Source of the DNA: Ruegeria discodermiae
Lineage (GTDB): Bacteria; Pseudomonadota; Alphaproteobacteria; Rhodobacterales; Rhodobacteraceae
Length of the DNA: 64,000 nt
Direction of reading: 5' to 3'
Assembly (NCBI RefSeq): GCF_030758345.1
Contig: NZ_JAVAMO010000006.1
Span: forward strand, 124,001-188,000
Both the position numbers and the translations under genes were made by a program. Shown in pieces: positions 52,785 to 62,131 of the stretch. The notes under the pieces were generated by a model. That model was not told the origin of the DNA. It made no database searches and was given only the letters and a program-made list of their open reading frames with translations. Within the stretch, counting starts at the first letter, position 1. The number at the start of each line of letters is the position of its first letter.

Positions 52785-53126
52785 ATGTTCTTGGCGGCCA
52801 TCGGTGGGTTGGAACTGAAAAGCTGGATCATGGCGCCCGAGTTCTACTGGCGTGCGGGTCGGGTACTACGACAGGCCAGACGGGACCCCGGATGTCACCA
52901 TGCTTCGGTCTTTCAGCGCGAGGGCGTGTTGCTTTCCTTGTCGGTTTGGGAAAACGCGCAGGCGATGAGACGTTATGCGACAAGCGGTCCACATCGGGCG
53001 GTTGTCAGTGCCGCCCCGAGATTGGCCATCACCCATCACTTTCACCATTTCCCCTGCGAGGATGTGCCGACCCAGGAAAACGCCTACGCCCGATGGCAGC
53101 TTGCACGGTTCGCAACATACGCCTGA
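52785..53126 (+). CDS. Small alpha/beta-barrel protein of unknown function (DUF3291-like) between trpF and trpB
   Basis: A 113-residue protein with a very strong ribosome binding site (AGGAGGTGAAGC before the ATG). The pattern QREGVLLSLSVWENAQAMRRY followed by GPHR resembles dimeric ferredoxin-like-barrel proteins such as DUF3291 or haem-oxygenase-like monooxygenases. Histidines in ITHHFHHFPCED could bind a metal or haem. Inserted between trpF and trpB, it is probably co-transcribed with them, but any link to tryptophan synthesis is unproven. Confidence 0.65.
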   Translation: MFLAAIGGLELKSWIMAPEFYWRAGRVLRQARRDPGCHHASVFQREGVLLSLSVWENAQAMRRYATSGPHRAVVSAAPRLAITHHFHHFPCEDVPTQENAYARWQLARFATYA

Positions 53127-53197
53127 GCGTGCGTTTTTCTGATGGCAAATCCCACGATTGCCCCATATGAACATCCCACACGAAGTCGGAGGGACCC

Positions 53198-54445
53198 ATG
53201 GCCAACGATCTGTTTAATTCCTTCATGTCCGGCCCAGATGAACAGGGCCGGTTTGGCATATTCGGGGGCCGCTTCGTCAGCGAAACGCTGATGCCGCTGA
53301 TCCTGTCGCTGGAAGAGGAATACAACAAGGCCAAAGATGACCCCAGCTTCTGGGCCGAGATGGATGACCTCTGGGCCAATTATGTGGGCCGCCCGTCGCC
53401 GCTTTATTTTGCCGAGCGCCTGACCGAACATCTGGGTGGGGCCAAAATCTACCTCAAGCGGGATGAGTTGAACCATACCGGAGCCCACAAGATCAACAAT
53501 GTGCTTGGCCAGATCATTCTGGCCCGCCGCATGGGCAAGACCCGCATCATCGCCGAAACCGGCGCCGGGCAGCACGGGGTGGCGACCGCCACGGTCTGTG
53601 CCAAGTTCGGCCTGAAATGCGTGGTCTATATGGGTGCGCATGACGTGCAGCGCCAGTCGCCCAACGTGTTCAGAATGCGCCTGCTGGGGGCGGAGGTGAT
53701 CCCGGTCACCTCGGGTCGCGGCACCCTCAAGGACGCGATGAACGACGCGCTGCGCGACTGGGTGACCAATGTACGTGATACGTTCTACTGCATCGGCACC
53801 GTGGCCGGGCCACACCCTTACCCAGCAATGGTGCGCGATTTCCAGTCGATCATCGGCAAGGAAGCGAAAGAGCAGATGATGAAGGCCGAGGGCCGTCTGC
53901 CCGATACGCTCATTGCGGCGATTGGCGGCGGGTCGAATGCGATGGGCCTGTTCTATCCGTTCCTTGACGACAAAGAGGTCGGTATCATCGGCGTCGAAGC
54001 AGGCGGCAGGGGTGTGAACGAAAAGATGGAGCATTGTGCCTCGCTTACCGGGGGGCGCCCGGGCGTGCTGCATGGCAACCGCACCTACCTGCTGCAGGAT
54101 GACGATGGCCAGATCCTTGAGGGATATTCAATTTCCGCCGGTCTGGATTACCCTGGTATCGGCCCGGAACATTCCTGGCTGCATGAGGTGGGGCGCGCGC
54201 AATATGTCTCGATCACCGACAAGGAGGCGCTTGAAGCGTTCCAGCTTTGCTGCGCGACCGAGGGGATCATTCCGGCGCTGGAACCCAGCCATGCGCTGGC
54301 CCATGTGATGAAGATCGCACCAGACCTGCCCAAGGATCACATCATCTGCATGAACATGTGCGGACGCGGCGACAAGGACATCTTCACCGTCGCCAAGCAT
54401 CTGGGTTTCGACATGTCAGACACCGAAGGACGCGAGGCTGACTGA
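53198..54445 (+). CDS. trpB: Tryptophan synthase beta subunit
   Basis: A 415-residue TrpB joining indole and serine. The PLP lysine is Lys98 ([10 protein letters not shown]), with [13 protein letters not shown] and [10 protein letters not shown] as substrate and phosphate loops. GGAGGGACCC precedes the ATG. The usual partner trpA is not adjacent; it lies at 61261-62052 on the opposite strand. Confidence 0.97.
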   Translation: MANDLFNSFMSGPDEQGRFGIFGGRFVSETLMPLILSLEEEYNKAKDDPSFWAEMDDLWANYVGRPSPLYFAERLTEHLGGAKIYLKRDELNHTGAHKINNVLGQIILARRMGKTRIIAETGAGQHGVATATVCAKFGLKCVVYMGAHDVQRQSPNVFRMRLLGAEVIPVTSGRGTLKDAMNDALRDWVTNVRDTFYCIGTVAGPHPYPAMVRDFQSIIGKEAKEQMMKAEGRLPDTLIAAIGGGSNAMGLFYPFLDDKEVGIIGVEAGGRGVNEKMEHCASLTGGRPGVLHGNRTYLLQDDDGQILEGYSISAGLDYPGIGPEHSWLHEVGRAQYVSITDKEALEAFQLCCATEGIIPALEPSHALAHVMKIAPDLPKDHIICMNMCGRGDKDIFTVAKHLGFDMSDTEGREAD

Positions 54446-54496
54446 CGAAAAAATGCCAAAGGGCCGGGAGGTATGGCCGCCAGCCCAGCCTTGCGG

Positions 54497-54874
54497 TCAA
54501 TGTGCCTGTGCCTCATAGCGTTTCAGGATATCCAGCGGAACAATGGCCAGAGCCCTGCGATGGGTTGAGGCCAGACTGACCTTGGGCGCGCAGCCCTCGT
54601 CATGGGCCTGCAGGAACCGCGCGGCGCACAGGCACCATTTGTCGCCCGGCTTCAGCCCTGCAAAGCCAAACTCCGGGCGCGGGGTGCTCAGGTCGTTGCC
54701 GACATATTTGGAATAGGCCAGAAACTCGGCCGTCATTACCGCGCAGACCGTGTGGCTGCCCCGATCCTGCGCGCAGGTGTTGCAATACCCGTCGCGAAAG
54801 AACCCGGTCAGGGGGTCGTTTGAACAGGGCTCAAGGGCTTCGCCAAGGGCATTTATGCTGTCATCGGGCTCCAT
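54497..54874 (-). CDS. DUF2237 family protein
   Basis: A 125-residue conserved protein. The DUF2237 pattern is intact: GFFRDGYCNT, HTVCAVMTAEFLAYSKYVGN, PEFGFAGLKPGDKWCLC and a late ATH-type histidine (ASTHRRALAIV). Five conserved cysteines in such motifs suggest a metal or disulfide structure. Function is unknown in the family. It lies 9 bases downstream of the serine hydrolase gene. Confidence 0.88.
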   Translation of the reverse strand: MEPDDSINALGEALEPCSNDPLTGFFRDGYCNTCAQDRGSHTVCAVMTAEFLAYSKYVGNDLSTPRPEFGFAGLKPGDKWCLCAARFLQAHDEGCAPKVSLASTHRRALAIVPLDILKRYEAQAH

Positions 54875-54883
54875 AGGCCTATC

Positions 54884-56047
54884 TTACAGGTTTTGCGCGA
54901 TCTGTCTGAACATTTCCAGATTGCTTTGATGGACGCCCTTGTCGCGGAACCCGCGATCGGCGGCGGTCATAACGATCAGCACGTCGCGCGGTTTGTCGAA
55001 ATAGAGATATTGCCCATAAATGCCGCGGCCAAAGAACTCGCCTTCCTTCGCATCCGCGGGTATCCACCATTGATACCCATAGCCGCTCTGCCCGGCTTTG
55101 GTCGGGGCGCTGGCGGCGGTGGAATCCGCGATCCAGCCCGCCGGAACGATTTGTTTTCCCTCAAAGGTCCCGTCCTGCAGGATCATCTGCCCGAAGCGCG
55201 CGAAATCGCGCGTGGTGAAGTTGAGGCCGCCCAGAACAAAGGCCACACCCACGCCGTCGGTGAGGTAATAGCCGTCTCGCTCCAGCCCCAGAGGTTCTAT
55301 GATCTTCTCGGTCAGCAATTCAGGAATGCTGCGCCCGGTCGCGCCTCGGATCACCATGCTAATCACATGCGTGTCGATGGATACATATTGCCAGGTCTCG
55401 CCCGGTTCGGCGAAGGTTTCGCTCAGCGAGGCCGCAAAATCGTCCATCTTGCCGCCCAGCGCCAGAACCCGGCCCATCCGGTTGATGTCGGAATTGTAGT
55501 CGAAATAGTCCTCGTCAAAAACCACGCCGCTGGCCATGTTCAGCACGTTGCGGATGGTTGCGGCCTCATAGGCGCTGCCCTTGAGTTGCGGCGCATATTT
55601 GATCACCGGATCATCCAGGGACGTGATTGCGCCGTCTTCCAGCAGAATCCCAAAAAGCGCGGAAAGGTAGCTTTTTGCTACTGACCACGAGATGCGCTGA
55701 CCCTCGGGACTGGTGTCGAGAAAGTACTGCTCATAGCGGATATCGCCATCCTTGAGCACCAGCAGGGACGTCGCTGTTCGCGCCTCCAGCCATTGGTCGG
55801 CCCCCTGTGGCAGCTCGAATTCCGCGCCATAGGTCAGTTCACTGGTCGGGCCGTTTCCCCGGGGCAGGGGTGTAGAGAGAAAAGCCGCGTTCATGTTCGA
55901 GAAATTCGCGACGATCTTGTCTTCGTCAAACACCGAGTTCGCGGCCAGCAGGCGCCCGATTTCTTCGCGTTTCCAAAACCCGACGACCAATACCGCCAGC
56001 ACAAGGGCCAGAACGATCCGCAACAGCCATTTCACGATCACCCGCAT
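54884..56047 (-). CDS. Membrane-anchored serine hydrolase (beta-lactamase fold)
   Basis: A 387-residue serine hydrolase with an N-terminal membrane anchor (VKWLLRIVLALVLAVLVVGF). The SxxK motif is SVAK (122-125), the second motif region is WQYVSIDTH, and FGRGIYGQYLYFD is near the KTG-equivalent position. The pattern resembles 6-aminohexanoate-dimer hydrolase and class C beta-lactamase-like esterases. AGGAGGACGTC precedes the ATG. The catalytic domain should face the periplasm. Substrate unknown. Confidence 0.85.
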   Translation of the reverse strand: MRVIVKWLLRIVLALVLAVLVVGFWKREEIGRLLAANSVFDEDKIVANFSNMNAAFLSTPLPRGNGPTSELTYGAEFELPQGADQWLEARTATSLLVLKDGDIRYEQYFLDTSPEGQRISWSVAKSYLSALFGILLEDGAITSLDDPVIKYAPQLKGSAYEAATIRNVLNMASGVVFDEDYFDYNSDINRMGRVLALGGKMDDFAASLSETFAEPGETWQYVSIDTHVISMVIRGATGRSIPELLTEKIIEPLGLERDGYYLTDGVGVAFVLGGLNFTTRDFARFGQMILQDGTFEGKQIVPAGWIADSTAASAPTKAGQSGYGYQWWIPADAKEGEFFGRGIYGQYLYFDKPRDVLIVMTAADRGFRDKGVHQSNLEMFRQIAQNL

Positions 56048-56118
56048 GACGTCCTCCTGTTTGGCGCTACCGTGGCAACTGACAGCCGCCCGGACAACGG
56101 CGACGTAAGGGCATATGC

Positions 56119-56805
56119 TCAGCGAAAACGGTCCAGGAGCTTTTGCATCTGGGAGCGGGTGTCTTCGGAGGGCTGTTCGGCGCGTGCGGGCGCGGCCTCG
56201 GGTTCTTTCTTCGCAGGCTTTGTGTTGGAAGACCGGGGCGGGGCGGTGCGCAAGGCAACCGCGTTCATGAACCTGCCGCCATCGCCTTCAGCCAGTTGCA
56301 CTGCACCGTCGGAGACCCCGCGCAGAACGTCATCTAGCCAGGCCTCGTCTGCCTTGGCAAAATCGTGTAGCACATAGCCCGAAACCAGTTCCTTGCGGCC
56401 CGGATGCCCGATGCCCAGACGCACCCGGTCATACGCCGCGCCGATATGGTCGTGGATCGAGCGCAACCCGTTATGCCCGGCATGACCGCCACCGGCCTTG
56501 ACCCGGACCTTGCCGGGGGCCAGATCAAGCTCATCGTGGAACACGGTAACATCGGTTGATTCGAGCTTATAAAAACGCATCGCCTCGCCCACGGACTGAC
56601 CCGAGCGGTTCATGAAGGTCTGCGGCTTGAGCAGCAGGATTTTCTCGCTGCCCAGACGGCCTTCGGCGATCTGGCCCTGAAATTTGAATTTCCACGGGCC
56701 GAACCCGTGATCCTCGGCGATCCGATCCACGGCCATGAAGCCAATATTGTGCCGGTGGCCGGCATATTGCCCGCCCGGGTTGCCCAATCCGACAAACAGT
56801 TTCAT
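56119..56805 (-). CDS. pth: Peptidyl-tRNA hydrolase
   Basis: A 228-residue Pth recycling peptidyl-tRNA. The catalytic histidine is His19 (HRHNIGF), with [25 protein letters not shown] and [12 protein letters not shown] as family motifs. An extra C-terminal tail of about 40 residues ([16 protein letters not shown] onward) is Ala/Glu-rich. The start at 56805 matches [11 protein letters not shown]; the longer ORF to 56895 is rejected. It follows the rplY terminator. Confidence 0.95.
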   Translation of the reverse strand: MKLFVGLGNPGGQYAGHRHNIGFMAVDRIAEDHGFGPWKFKFQGQIAEGRLGSEKILLLKPQTFMNRSGQSVGEAMRFYKLESTDVTVFHDELDLAPGKVRVKAGGGHAGHNGLRSIHDHIGAAYDRVRLGIGHPGRKELVSGYVLHDFAKADEAWLDDVLRGVSDGAVQLAEGDGGRFMNAVALRTAPPRSSNTKPAKKEPEAAPARAEQPSEDTRSQMQKLLDRFR

Positions 56806-56893
56806 GGCTGCGCTCCAAGCAAATTGTTGCTCCCAGGGTAGATGCACCGATTTGGCCCGGATTTCCAGCCGGATGTCCGCAGATACAATCGGC

Positions 56894-56924
56894 ACAAAAA
56901 AACGGAGCCCGCAGGGGCTCCGTT
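56894..56924 (-). terminator. rplY terminator
   Basis: Read on the minus strand, AACGGAGCCC (56924-56915) and GGGCTCCGTT (56910-56901) form a 10-bp stem with a 4-base loop, followed by a run of T residues (the A-run just before 56901 on the plus strand). It lies 21 bases after the rplY stop and before pth. Confidence 0.93.
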
Positions 56925-56945
56925 CCGATCCTCATGTGATGAGGA

Positions 56946-57599
56946 TTATTCTTCTGCGGCTACTTCCGCTTCGACTGCTTCTTCCGCCTCAGCGCCTTCA
57001 CCTTCTTCGTCGTCATCCGCCGACGCCAGACCCGACGGGGCGGCGATGTTGGCGATCACGAAGTCGCGGTCGATGGTCGGTTTGGTGCCTTCGGGCAGAG
57101 TCACGCCCGAGATGGTGGCCACGTCGCCGATTTCCATTTCCGAGAGATCAACGATGATCTTTTCGGGAATGTCGCCCGCAGTACAGATCAGTTCAACCTC
57201 GGGGCGCACGATGGTGACAACGCCACCTTTGCGCAGACCGGGGGCCACATCTTCACCAACAAACTCAACCGGGATGAACAGGTTGATCTTGGTGGTGCGG
57301 CGCAGGCGCATCAGGTCGAGATGCGTCGGCAGATCCTTGACCACATCGCGCTGCACGTCGCGGCAGATGACGCGGACGTCGTCGTGGCCTTCGACTTTCA
57401 GGTTAAACAGGGTCGACTTGAACCGGCCCGCTTTCAGGCGCTTGAACAACACGTTGAACGGAATCTGGATCGGCAGCGGGTCTACGTCGCCACCAAACAC
57501 AATGCCCGGAACCATACCGGCGCGACGCGCCTGACGAGCGGCGCCCTTGCCTGTCCCCGTCCGTTCCAGAGCTACGAGATCAGGAATCTCACCAGCCAT
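56946..57599 (-). CDS. rplY: 50S ribosomal protein L25 (general stress protein Ctc type)
   Basis: A 217-residue L25 of the long Ctc form: an N-terminal 5S-rRNA-binding domain ([18 protein letters not shown]) and a C-terminal TL5 domain, ending in an acidic low-complexity tail ([19 protein letters not shown]). TTTGGAG precedes the ATG. The rplY-pth pair is standard in proteobacteria; here a terminator lies between them. Confidence 0.95.
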   Translation of the reverse strand: MAGEIPDLVALERTGTGKGAARQARRAGMVPGIVFGGDVDPLPIQIPFNVLFKRLKAGRFKSTLFNLKVEGHDDVRVICRDVQRDVVKDLPTHLDLMRLRRTTKINLFIPVEFVGEDVAPGLRKGGVVTIVRPEVELICTAGDIPEKIIVDLSEMEIGDVATISGVTLPEGTKPTIDRDFVIANIAAPSGLASADDDEEGEGAEAEEAVEAEVAAEE

Positions 57600-57713
57600 G
57601 ATAAATCTCCAAAGTTAGGGCAGGGTGCCTCCAAGGCTGTCACCCCGCGTGAAGTCGCGCGTATAGACCAGACTGTTGGGTTTGAAAAGGCCCATTTCGC
57701 AGGCCTGGCCCGC

Positions 57714-58325
57714 CTAGTTTCGCAGGTGGCCCTCGGCGTCGCAAAGGCGCTCGTAAAGCTCAAACTCCGCCGCCCGTTCCCGATGCAGCGCGTGCAGGGT
57801 CGAGGGGCTGAGTTCAAGCTCCATTTCGGGCGACGCATTTTGGGTCTTGAGCTCTGGCTGCGCGCCAAAACGCTGTGTCAGGAACGCTTCGAATATCTCG
57901 AATTGCTCGTACCGGAACAGATGGTCCACCAGCAATTCACCCTTTTTGCTGGTCAGCATCCGGTGCTGACTGCCAATCACGGCATGTTCGGGCGGCTCGT
58001 CGCTGAGCAGGTCTTGAACAAAGCTGTCAAAGCTCATGTCACCGGTATAGCGGTCGGTTCCCTTCAACTCGTCACGGGTGCGATAGCGGTACCAGCTACC
58101 GATCTGATCGAGTGGATCGCGCATGATCGCCACGGTTTCGGGATACAGGCGAAATGTATCCGCCAGAAACGGCTTGATCTTGCTGTGGTAGCGCTGCGCC
58201 GGCATGTGTTTGCGCCGCCCCAGAAGCGCCACATCCGCCTGCCTCCGATAGGCCAGTTCGAACGCGGTTGTGCCGGTTTTGGGAACGGCAATAAATGCCA
58301 GACAGGGATCGGAAAAGATCAGCAT
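57714..58325 (-). CDS. Sulfotransferase-like protein
   Basis: A 203-residue P-loop protein. PKTGTTAFE near residue 15 is the PAPS 5'-phosphosulfate-binding loop of sulfotransferases, and the IMRDPLDQIGSWYRYR segment matches the 3'-phosphate site (RDP..R..S). It is shorter than most sulfotransferases but covers the core. It lies 20 bases after the FMN-dependent dehydrogenase gene in the same direction. Acceptor unknown. Confidence 0.8.
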   Translation of the reverse strand: MLIFSDPCLAFIAVPKTGTTAFELAYRRQADVALLGRRKHMPAQRYHSKIKPFLADTFRLYPETVAIMRDPLDQIGSWYRYRTRDELKGTDRYTGDMSFDSFVQDLLSDEPPEHAVIGSQHRMLTSKKGELLVDHLFRYEQFEIFEAFLTQRFGAQPELKTQNASPEMELELSPSTLHALHRERAAEFELYERLCDAEGHLRN

Positions 58326-58345
58326 GGCGCCACTTTAGGAGCAAT

Positions 58346-59515
58346 TCAGACCTTCTGCCAGCGGCCTTCGAAGTCTTCAGGAATCAGCAGGTTATGTCGG
58401 CCAAGGTCGGTCACGTGGCGTTCGCCACACAGCGCCATGGTGGTGTCGAGCTCTTTGTGGATTACGTCCAGCGCGGTGGTGACGCCCTGCTGGCCCATCG
58501 CGCCCAGACCATAGACAAAGGCGCGCCCGATGAAGGTGCCCTTCGCCCCCAGCGCCAGTGCCTTGAGCACGTCCTGACCCGAGCGGATGCCGCTATCCAG
58601 ATGCACCTCGATATCATCGCCGACCGCATCCATGATCTGCGGCAACATGCGGATCGAGCTGAGCGCGCCGTCCAATTGCCGCCCGCCGTGATTTGACACC
58701 ACGATCGCATCAGCCCCCAGCTTGACGGCCATCTTCGCGTCCTCGGGATCAAGGATGCCCTTCAGGATCACCTTGCCGTCCCATTGCTCCATCAGCTTTT
58801 CGATCTTGGCCCAGTCCAGTGTCAGATCGAACTGTTCGGCGGTCCAGGCCCCGAGCGAGGAGGCGTCCGAAATCCCATCGACATGGCCGACAATATTGCC
58901 GAATTCGCGCCGATGCGCGCCCAGCATGCCGATGCCCCAACGCCATTTGGTCATCAGGTTCACCATGGTGCTGAGAGTCAGTTTCGGTGGTGCGCTCAGC
59001 CCGTTTTTCAGGTCCTTGTGCCGCTGGCCGAGGATTTGCAGGTCTAGTGTAATCACCAGGGCCGAGCATTTGGCGTCCTTGGCCCGCTGGATCAGACGGC
59101 TGGTATAGTCCTGATCGCGCATCGTGTAGAGCTGAAACCAGAACGGCGCGGATGTTGCTTCGGCCACGTCCTCGATCGAGTTGATCGACATGGTCGAGAG
59201 CGTAAAGGGCACACCGAAAGCTTCGGCCGCCCTTGCTGCCTTGATCTCGCCATCGGCGTGCTGCATGCCCGTCAGCCCGACCGGCGCCAGAGCCACCGGC
59301 ATTGCCACATCCTGTCCGATCATCTGGCTGGTGGTTGATCGGCCTGACATATCGACGGCGATTCGCTGGCGCAGGCGCAGTTTCTCGAAATCCGATGTGT
59401 TCTCGCGGAAGGTCTGCTCGGTCCAGCTACCGCTTTCGGCATAGTCATAGAACATGCGCGGCACTCGACGCTCATGAATGCGCTTGAGGTCGTCGATGTT
59501 TGTAATCACTGGCAT
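58346..59515 (-). CDS. lldD: FMN-dependent alpha-hydroxy-acid dehydrogenase (LldD-like)
   Basis: A 389-residue FMN TIM-barrel enzyme of the L-lactate dehydrogenase/glycolate oxidase family. The catalytic histidine and arginine region is SNHGGRQLDGA, and LDSGIRSGQDVLKALALGA is the FMN-phosphate site; FYDYAESGSWTEQT starts the barrel. The start at 59515 (MPVITNIDDLKRIHERR) is chosen over the ORF start at 59554. A 21-base palindrome lies 18 bases upstream of the start. L-lactate is a likely substrate but other 2-hydroxy acids are possible. Confidence 0.88.
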   Translation of the reverse strand: MPVITNIDDLKRIHERRVPRMFYDYAESGSWTEQTFRENTSDFEKLRLRQRIAVDMSGRSTTSQMIGQDVAMPVALAPVGLTGMQHADGEIKAARAAEAFGVPFTLSTMSINSIEDVAEATSAPFWFQLYTMRDQDYTSRLIQRAKDAKCSALVITLDLQILGQRHKDLKNGLSAPPKLTLSTMVNLMTKWRWGIGMLGAHRREFGNIVGHVDGISDASSLGAWTAEQFDLTLDWAKIEKLMEQWDGKVILKGILDPEDAKMAVKLGADAIVVSNHGGRQLDGALSSIRMLPQIMDAVGDDIEVHLDSGIRSGQDVLKALALGAKGTFIGRAFVYGLGAMGQQGVTTALDVIHKELDTTMALCGERHVTDLGRHNLLIPEDFEGRWQKV

Positions 59516-59533
59516 TTTCGAGAAACTCCGAAT

Positions 59534-59554
59534 TTGGTAAAAATTATTTACCAA
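59534..59554. promoter_or_regulatory. 21-base palindrome upstream of the LldD-like gene
   Basis: TTGGTAAA (59534-59541) and TTTACCAA (59547-59554) are perfect 8-base arms with a 5-base AT spacer. It sits between the LldD-like gene and the nitroreductase gene and resembles GntR/FadR-type operators (TTGGT...ACCAA) in form. It is the likely control site of the LldD-like operon. Confidence 0.55.
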
Positions 59555-59591
59555 TTTGGAATTCGCTTTGCAACAGGGAATCTTTGGTCGC

Positions 59592-59618
59592 TTGACTGGT
59601 GCGATATCGAACTATATT
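59592..59618 (+). promoter_or_regulatory. Possible promoter of the nitroreductase-marR operon
   Basis: TTGACT (59592-59597) and TATATT (59613-59618) are separated by 15 bases, somewhat short. The twin repeats at 59597-59635 overlap the spacer, the -10 and the start region. Confidence 0.45.
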
Positions 59619-59635
59619 GGTGCAATATCGCACTA
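59597..59635. promoter_or_regulatory. Twin operator-like repeats, probable MarR sites
   Basis: Two 18-base direct repeats (59597-59614 and 59618-59635) match at 16 of 18 positions and are offset by 21 bases, two helical turns. Each contains a near-palindrome based on TGCGATATCGCA. Together they also form an inverted repeat GTGCGATAT/ATATCGCAC. They overlap the promoter of the operon that encodes a MarR regulator, so autoregulation is likely. Confidence 0.6.
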
Positions 59636-59647
59636 AAGGAGAGTCCC

Positions 59648-60799
59648 ATGACCCTGAGCCGCAGAAAAACCCTCGCTTTGCTGGGTGGGGGTGCCGTTGT
59701 TGCCGCAGGCGCGGCCACCGCCGGTTTCGTATCCACCCGAACACCGCAGGATGCACTGCGGCCCTGGTCACTGGCCGGGCAGTATTCCGATCCGCGCAAA
59801 CGCGCGCTGAGCTATGCCATCCTGGCCCCGAACCCGCATAACCGGCAGCCTTGGCTGGTTGATCTGCGGCATGAGGATAAGGTGACGCTCTATGTCGATA
59901 CCAACCGTCTGCTGCCCCATACCGATCCATTCAGCCGTCAGATCATTGTTGGGCTGGGCTGCTTTCTGGAGCTGCTTTCGATAGCGGCAGCGCAGGACGG
60001 GTATCGCGTTGCATTTGATCTGTTCCCCGATGGCGAACCGGGCCTCAATCTCGATAACCGGCCCGTCGCGGTCGCGCGTTTCATCCCCGAAACGGGCGGC
60101 GAAGAACCGGATCTTTTTGCGCAGATTCTCAACCGCCGGTCACTGAAAGAACCTTACGACATGGCTAGACCAGTCGGAGCGGAGGTTCTGACAGCCCTCG
60201 AACAGGCGGTCGACAAGGGCAGTGATGTGGCCACCACCAACACACCCGGCCTGGTGCAGAACCTGCGTAATCTGACCGCAGACGCCCTGCAGGTCGAGTT
60301 CGAAACGCCCCATACCTACAAGGAAAGCGTCGATCTGTTCCGCATCGGCAAGCGCGAGGTCAATGCCAATCCCGACGGGCTCAATTTCTCTGGCCCGATG
60401 TGGGAGATGATGCGCCTCACCGGCCTGTTCTCCCGCGAGGCGGCGCTTGACCGCGATGGGTTTGCCTATAGCTCCGGCCTTGACATGGTGCGCGGCACAG
60501 CTCAGGCCAGCATGGCCTATATCTGGCTGGCGAGTGACGAAAACTCCCGCACCGACCAGATTGCGGCGGGGCGGGATTGGGTGCGTCTCAACCTCGCCGC
60601 CACCGCGCAGGGGCTGGGTGTGCAGCCCATGAGCCAGGCGCTACAGGAATTCCCCGAGATGGCCGGGCAGTACCAAAAAGTGCATGAATTGCTGGCCCCT
60701 GACGGGGGAACCGTGCAAATGTTGGGCCGATTGGGATATGGCCCGCAGGTTCCCCAAAGCCCGCGCTGGCCGCTGGATGCGAAAGTACGAACCGTTTGA
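59648..60799 (+). CDS. Tat-exported nitroreductase-family protein
   Basis: A 383-residue nitroreductase-fold protein of the Acg type. The N-terminus has a twin-arginine-like signal (SRRKTLALLGGG, then an Ala/Gly-rich stretch). APNPHNRQPWLV is the family flavin-binding motif, and LAATAQGLGVQPMSQAL the late signature. It should be exported with its FMN bound. AAGGAG precedes the ATG at 59648; a longer ORF from 59474 would cross the operator region. The stop overlaps the marR start (TTGA at 60796). Confidence 0.82.
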   Translation: MTLSRRKTLALLGGGAVVAAGAATAGFVSTRTPQDALRPWSLAGQYSDPRKRALSYAILAPNPHNRQPWLVDLRHEDKVTLYVDTNRLLPHTDPFSRQIIVGLGCFLELLSIAAAQDGYRVAFDLFPDGEPGLNLDNRPVAVARFIPETGGEEPDLFAQILNRRSLKEPYDMARPVGAEVLTALEQAVDKGSDVATTNTPGLVQNLRNLTADALQVEFETPHTYKESVDLFRIGKREVNANPDGLNFSGPMWEMMRLTGLFSREAALDRDGFAYSSGLDMVRGTAQASMAYIWLASDENSRTDQIAAGRDWVRLNLAATAQGLGVQPMSQALQEFPEMAGQYQKVHELLAPDGGTVQMLGRLGYGPQVPQSPRWPLDAKVRTV

Positions 60800-61251
60800 C
60801 ATCACAGGATGCGCCGCCGCTGGTCTTTCAGGTCTTCAATGAGATCGGTATCATCGAACAACTCAGTCGCACAGTGCTTGAGGCGCATATGCCCAAGGGC
60901 CTGATCGCGCCGCATTTCGGTGTGCTCAACCACCTTGTGCGGGTGGGCGACGGCAGCACGCCCATGGCGATGGCGCGGGCGTTTCAGGTGCCCAAAACCT
61001 CGATGACGCACACGGTCTCGGGGCTTGTGAAACACGAGCTGGTCGAGATGCGGCCAAACCCCGAGGATGGCCGCTCAAAACAGGTCTGGCTGACCGATGC
61101 GGGCCGCGCCCTGCGCGCCCGAATCATCAGTGATATGAGCCCTCAATTCGAACGGCTGGCCCGTGACTTCGACATCTCGAAGTTACAGCACATCCTGCCG
61201 GTTCTGACCGAGCTGCGGATCTATCTTGATGAAAGCCGGGACCGGGTCTGA
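60796..61251 (+). CDS. MarR-family transcriptional regulator
   Basis: A 151-residue MarR repressor with a winged helix (MARAFQVPKTSMTHTVSGLV as recognition region) and the wing motif MRPNPEDGRSKQVWLT. The start is a TTG overlapping the stop of the nitroreductase gene (TTGA), which implies translational coupling; no other start gives a full N-terminal helix. It probably represses its own operon at the twin repeats at 59597-59635, responding to a redox or aromatic signal (inference). Confidence 0.87.
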   Translation: MTSQDAPPLVFQVFNEIGIIEQLSRTVLEAHMPKGLIAPHFGVLNHLVRVGDGSTPMAMARAFQVPKTSMTHTVSGLVKHELVEMRPNPEDGRSKQVWLTDAGRALRARIISDMSPQFERLARDFDISKLQHILPVLTELRIYLDESRDRV

Positions 61252-61260
61252 GGTCGGCGT

Positions 61261-62052
61261 CTAGACCGAATGCGCGCCGTCTGACAGCGTTTTGACGAAA
61301 TCCAGCACTTCACCCACCGGCTTGCCTGCGCCGATCTGGCTGACGATGGCCGAGCCCACTACGGCACCGTCGGCAACGCTGGCGATGGCGCGGGATTTCT
61401 CGGGCGTGTTGATGCCGAACCCCACGATGACCGGCAGATCGGTGGCCGACTTGATGCGGGCCACTTCGGGGCCGACATCGGTCGCTTGCGCCTCGGCTGC
61501 GCCGGTGATGCCGGTGATCGAGACGTAATAGACAAAGCCTGACGTGTTTCGCAGGACACGCGGCAGGCGTTTGTCATCGGTGGTGGGCGTGGCCAGACGG
61601 ATGAAGTTCAGCCCCGCCTCCTGCGCCGGGATGCACAACTCGTCATCTTCTTCCGGGGGCAGGTCGACGACGATCAGGCCGTCGATACCAGCGGCACTCG
61701 CATCGCGCAGAAACTGATCGACGCCGCGATTGTAGATCGGGTTGTAATAGCCCATCAGAACAATTGGGGTCGTGCCGTCGGTTTCGCGGAACCGGCGCGC
61801 AAGCTCCAGCGTGCGCTCCAGCGTCATGCCTGCATCGAGCGCCCGCTGACCGGCCAGTTGGATTGTTGGTCCGTCTGCCATAGGGTCGGTGAAGGGCAAG
61901 CCCAGTTCGATCACGTCCACACCCGCGCCGGGCAGCCCCTTGACCACGTCAAGCGAGGTGTCGAAATCCGGGTCGCCCGCCATGATGTAGGCGACAAAGG
62001 CCTTCTTCCCTTGCGATTTCAGGGCGGCGAATTTGGCGTCGATACGGGTCAT
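61261..62052 (-). CDS. trpA: Tryptophan synthase alpha subunit
   Basis: A 263-residue TIM barrel cleaving indole-3-glycerol phosphate. Catalytic Glu49 and Asp60 are in [16 protein letters not shown], at the canonical numbers. [11 protein letters not shown] and [13 protein letters not shown] form the phosphate site. It lies 7 kb from trpB on the opposite strand, convergent with marR by 9 bases, so the subunits must be balanced from separate transcripts. Confidence 0.96.
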   Translation of the reverse strand: MTRIDAKFAALKSQGKKAFVAYIMAGDPDFDTSLDVVKGLPGAGVDVIELGLPFTDPMADGPTIQLAGQRALDAGMTLERTLELARRFRETDGTTPIVLMGYYNPIYNRGVDQFLRDASAAGIDGLIVVDLPPEEDDELCIPAQEAGLNFIRLATPTTDDKRLPRVLRNTSGFVYYVSITGITGAAEAQATDVGPEVARIKSATDLPVIVGFGINTPEKSRAIASVADGAVVGSAIVSQIGAGKPVGEVLDFVKTLSDGAHSV

Positions 62053-62131
62053 CGGGTTTCCTTGCAGTCAGGGTTCGACCTGATGTGCAGAAACTTGTCC
62101 CGAAAATCAATCCCGCCGCGCGCCCTGCGGC

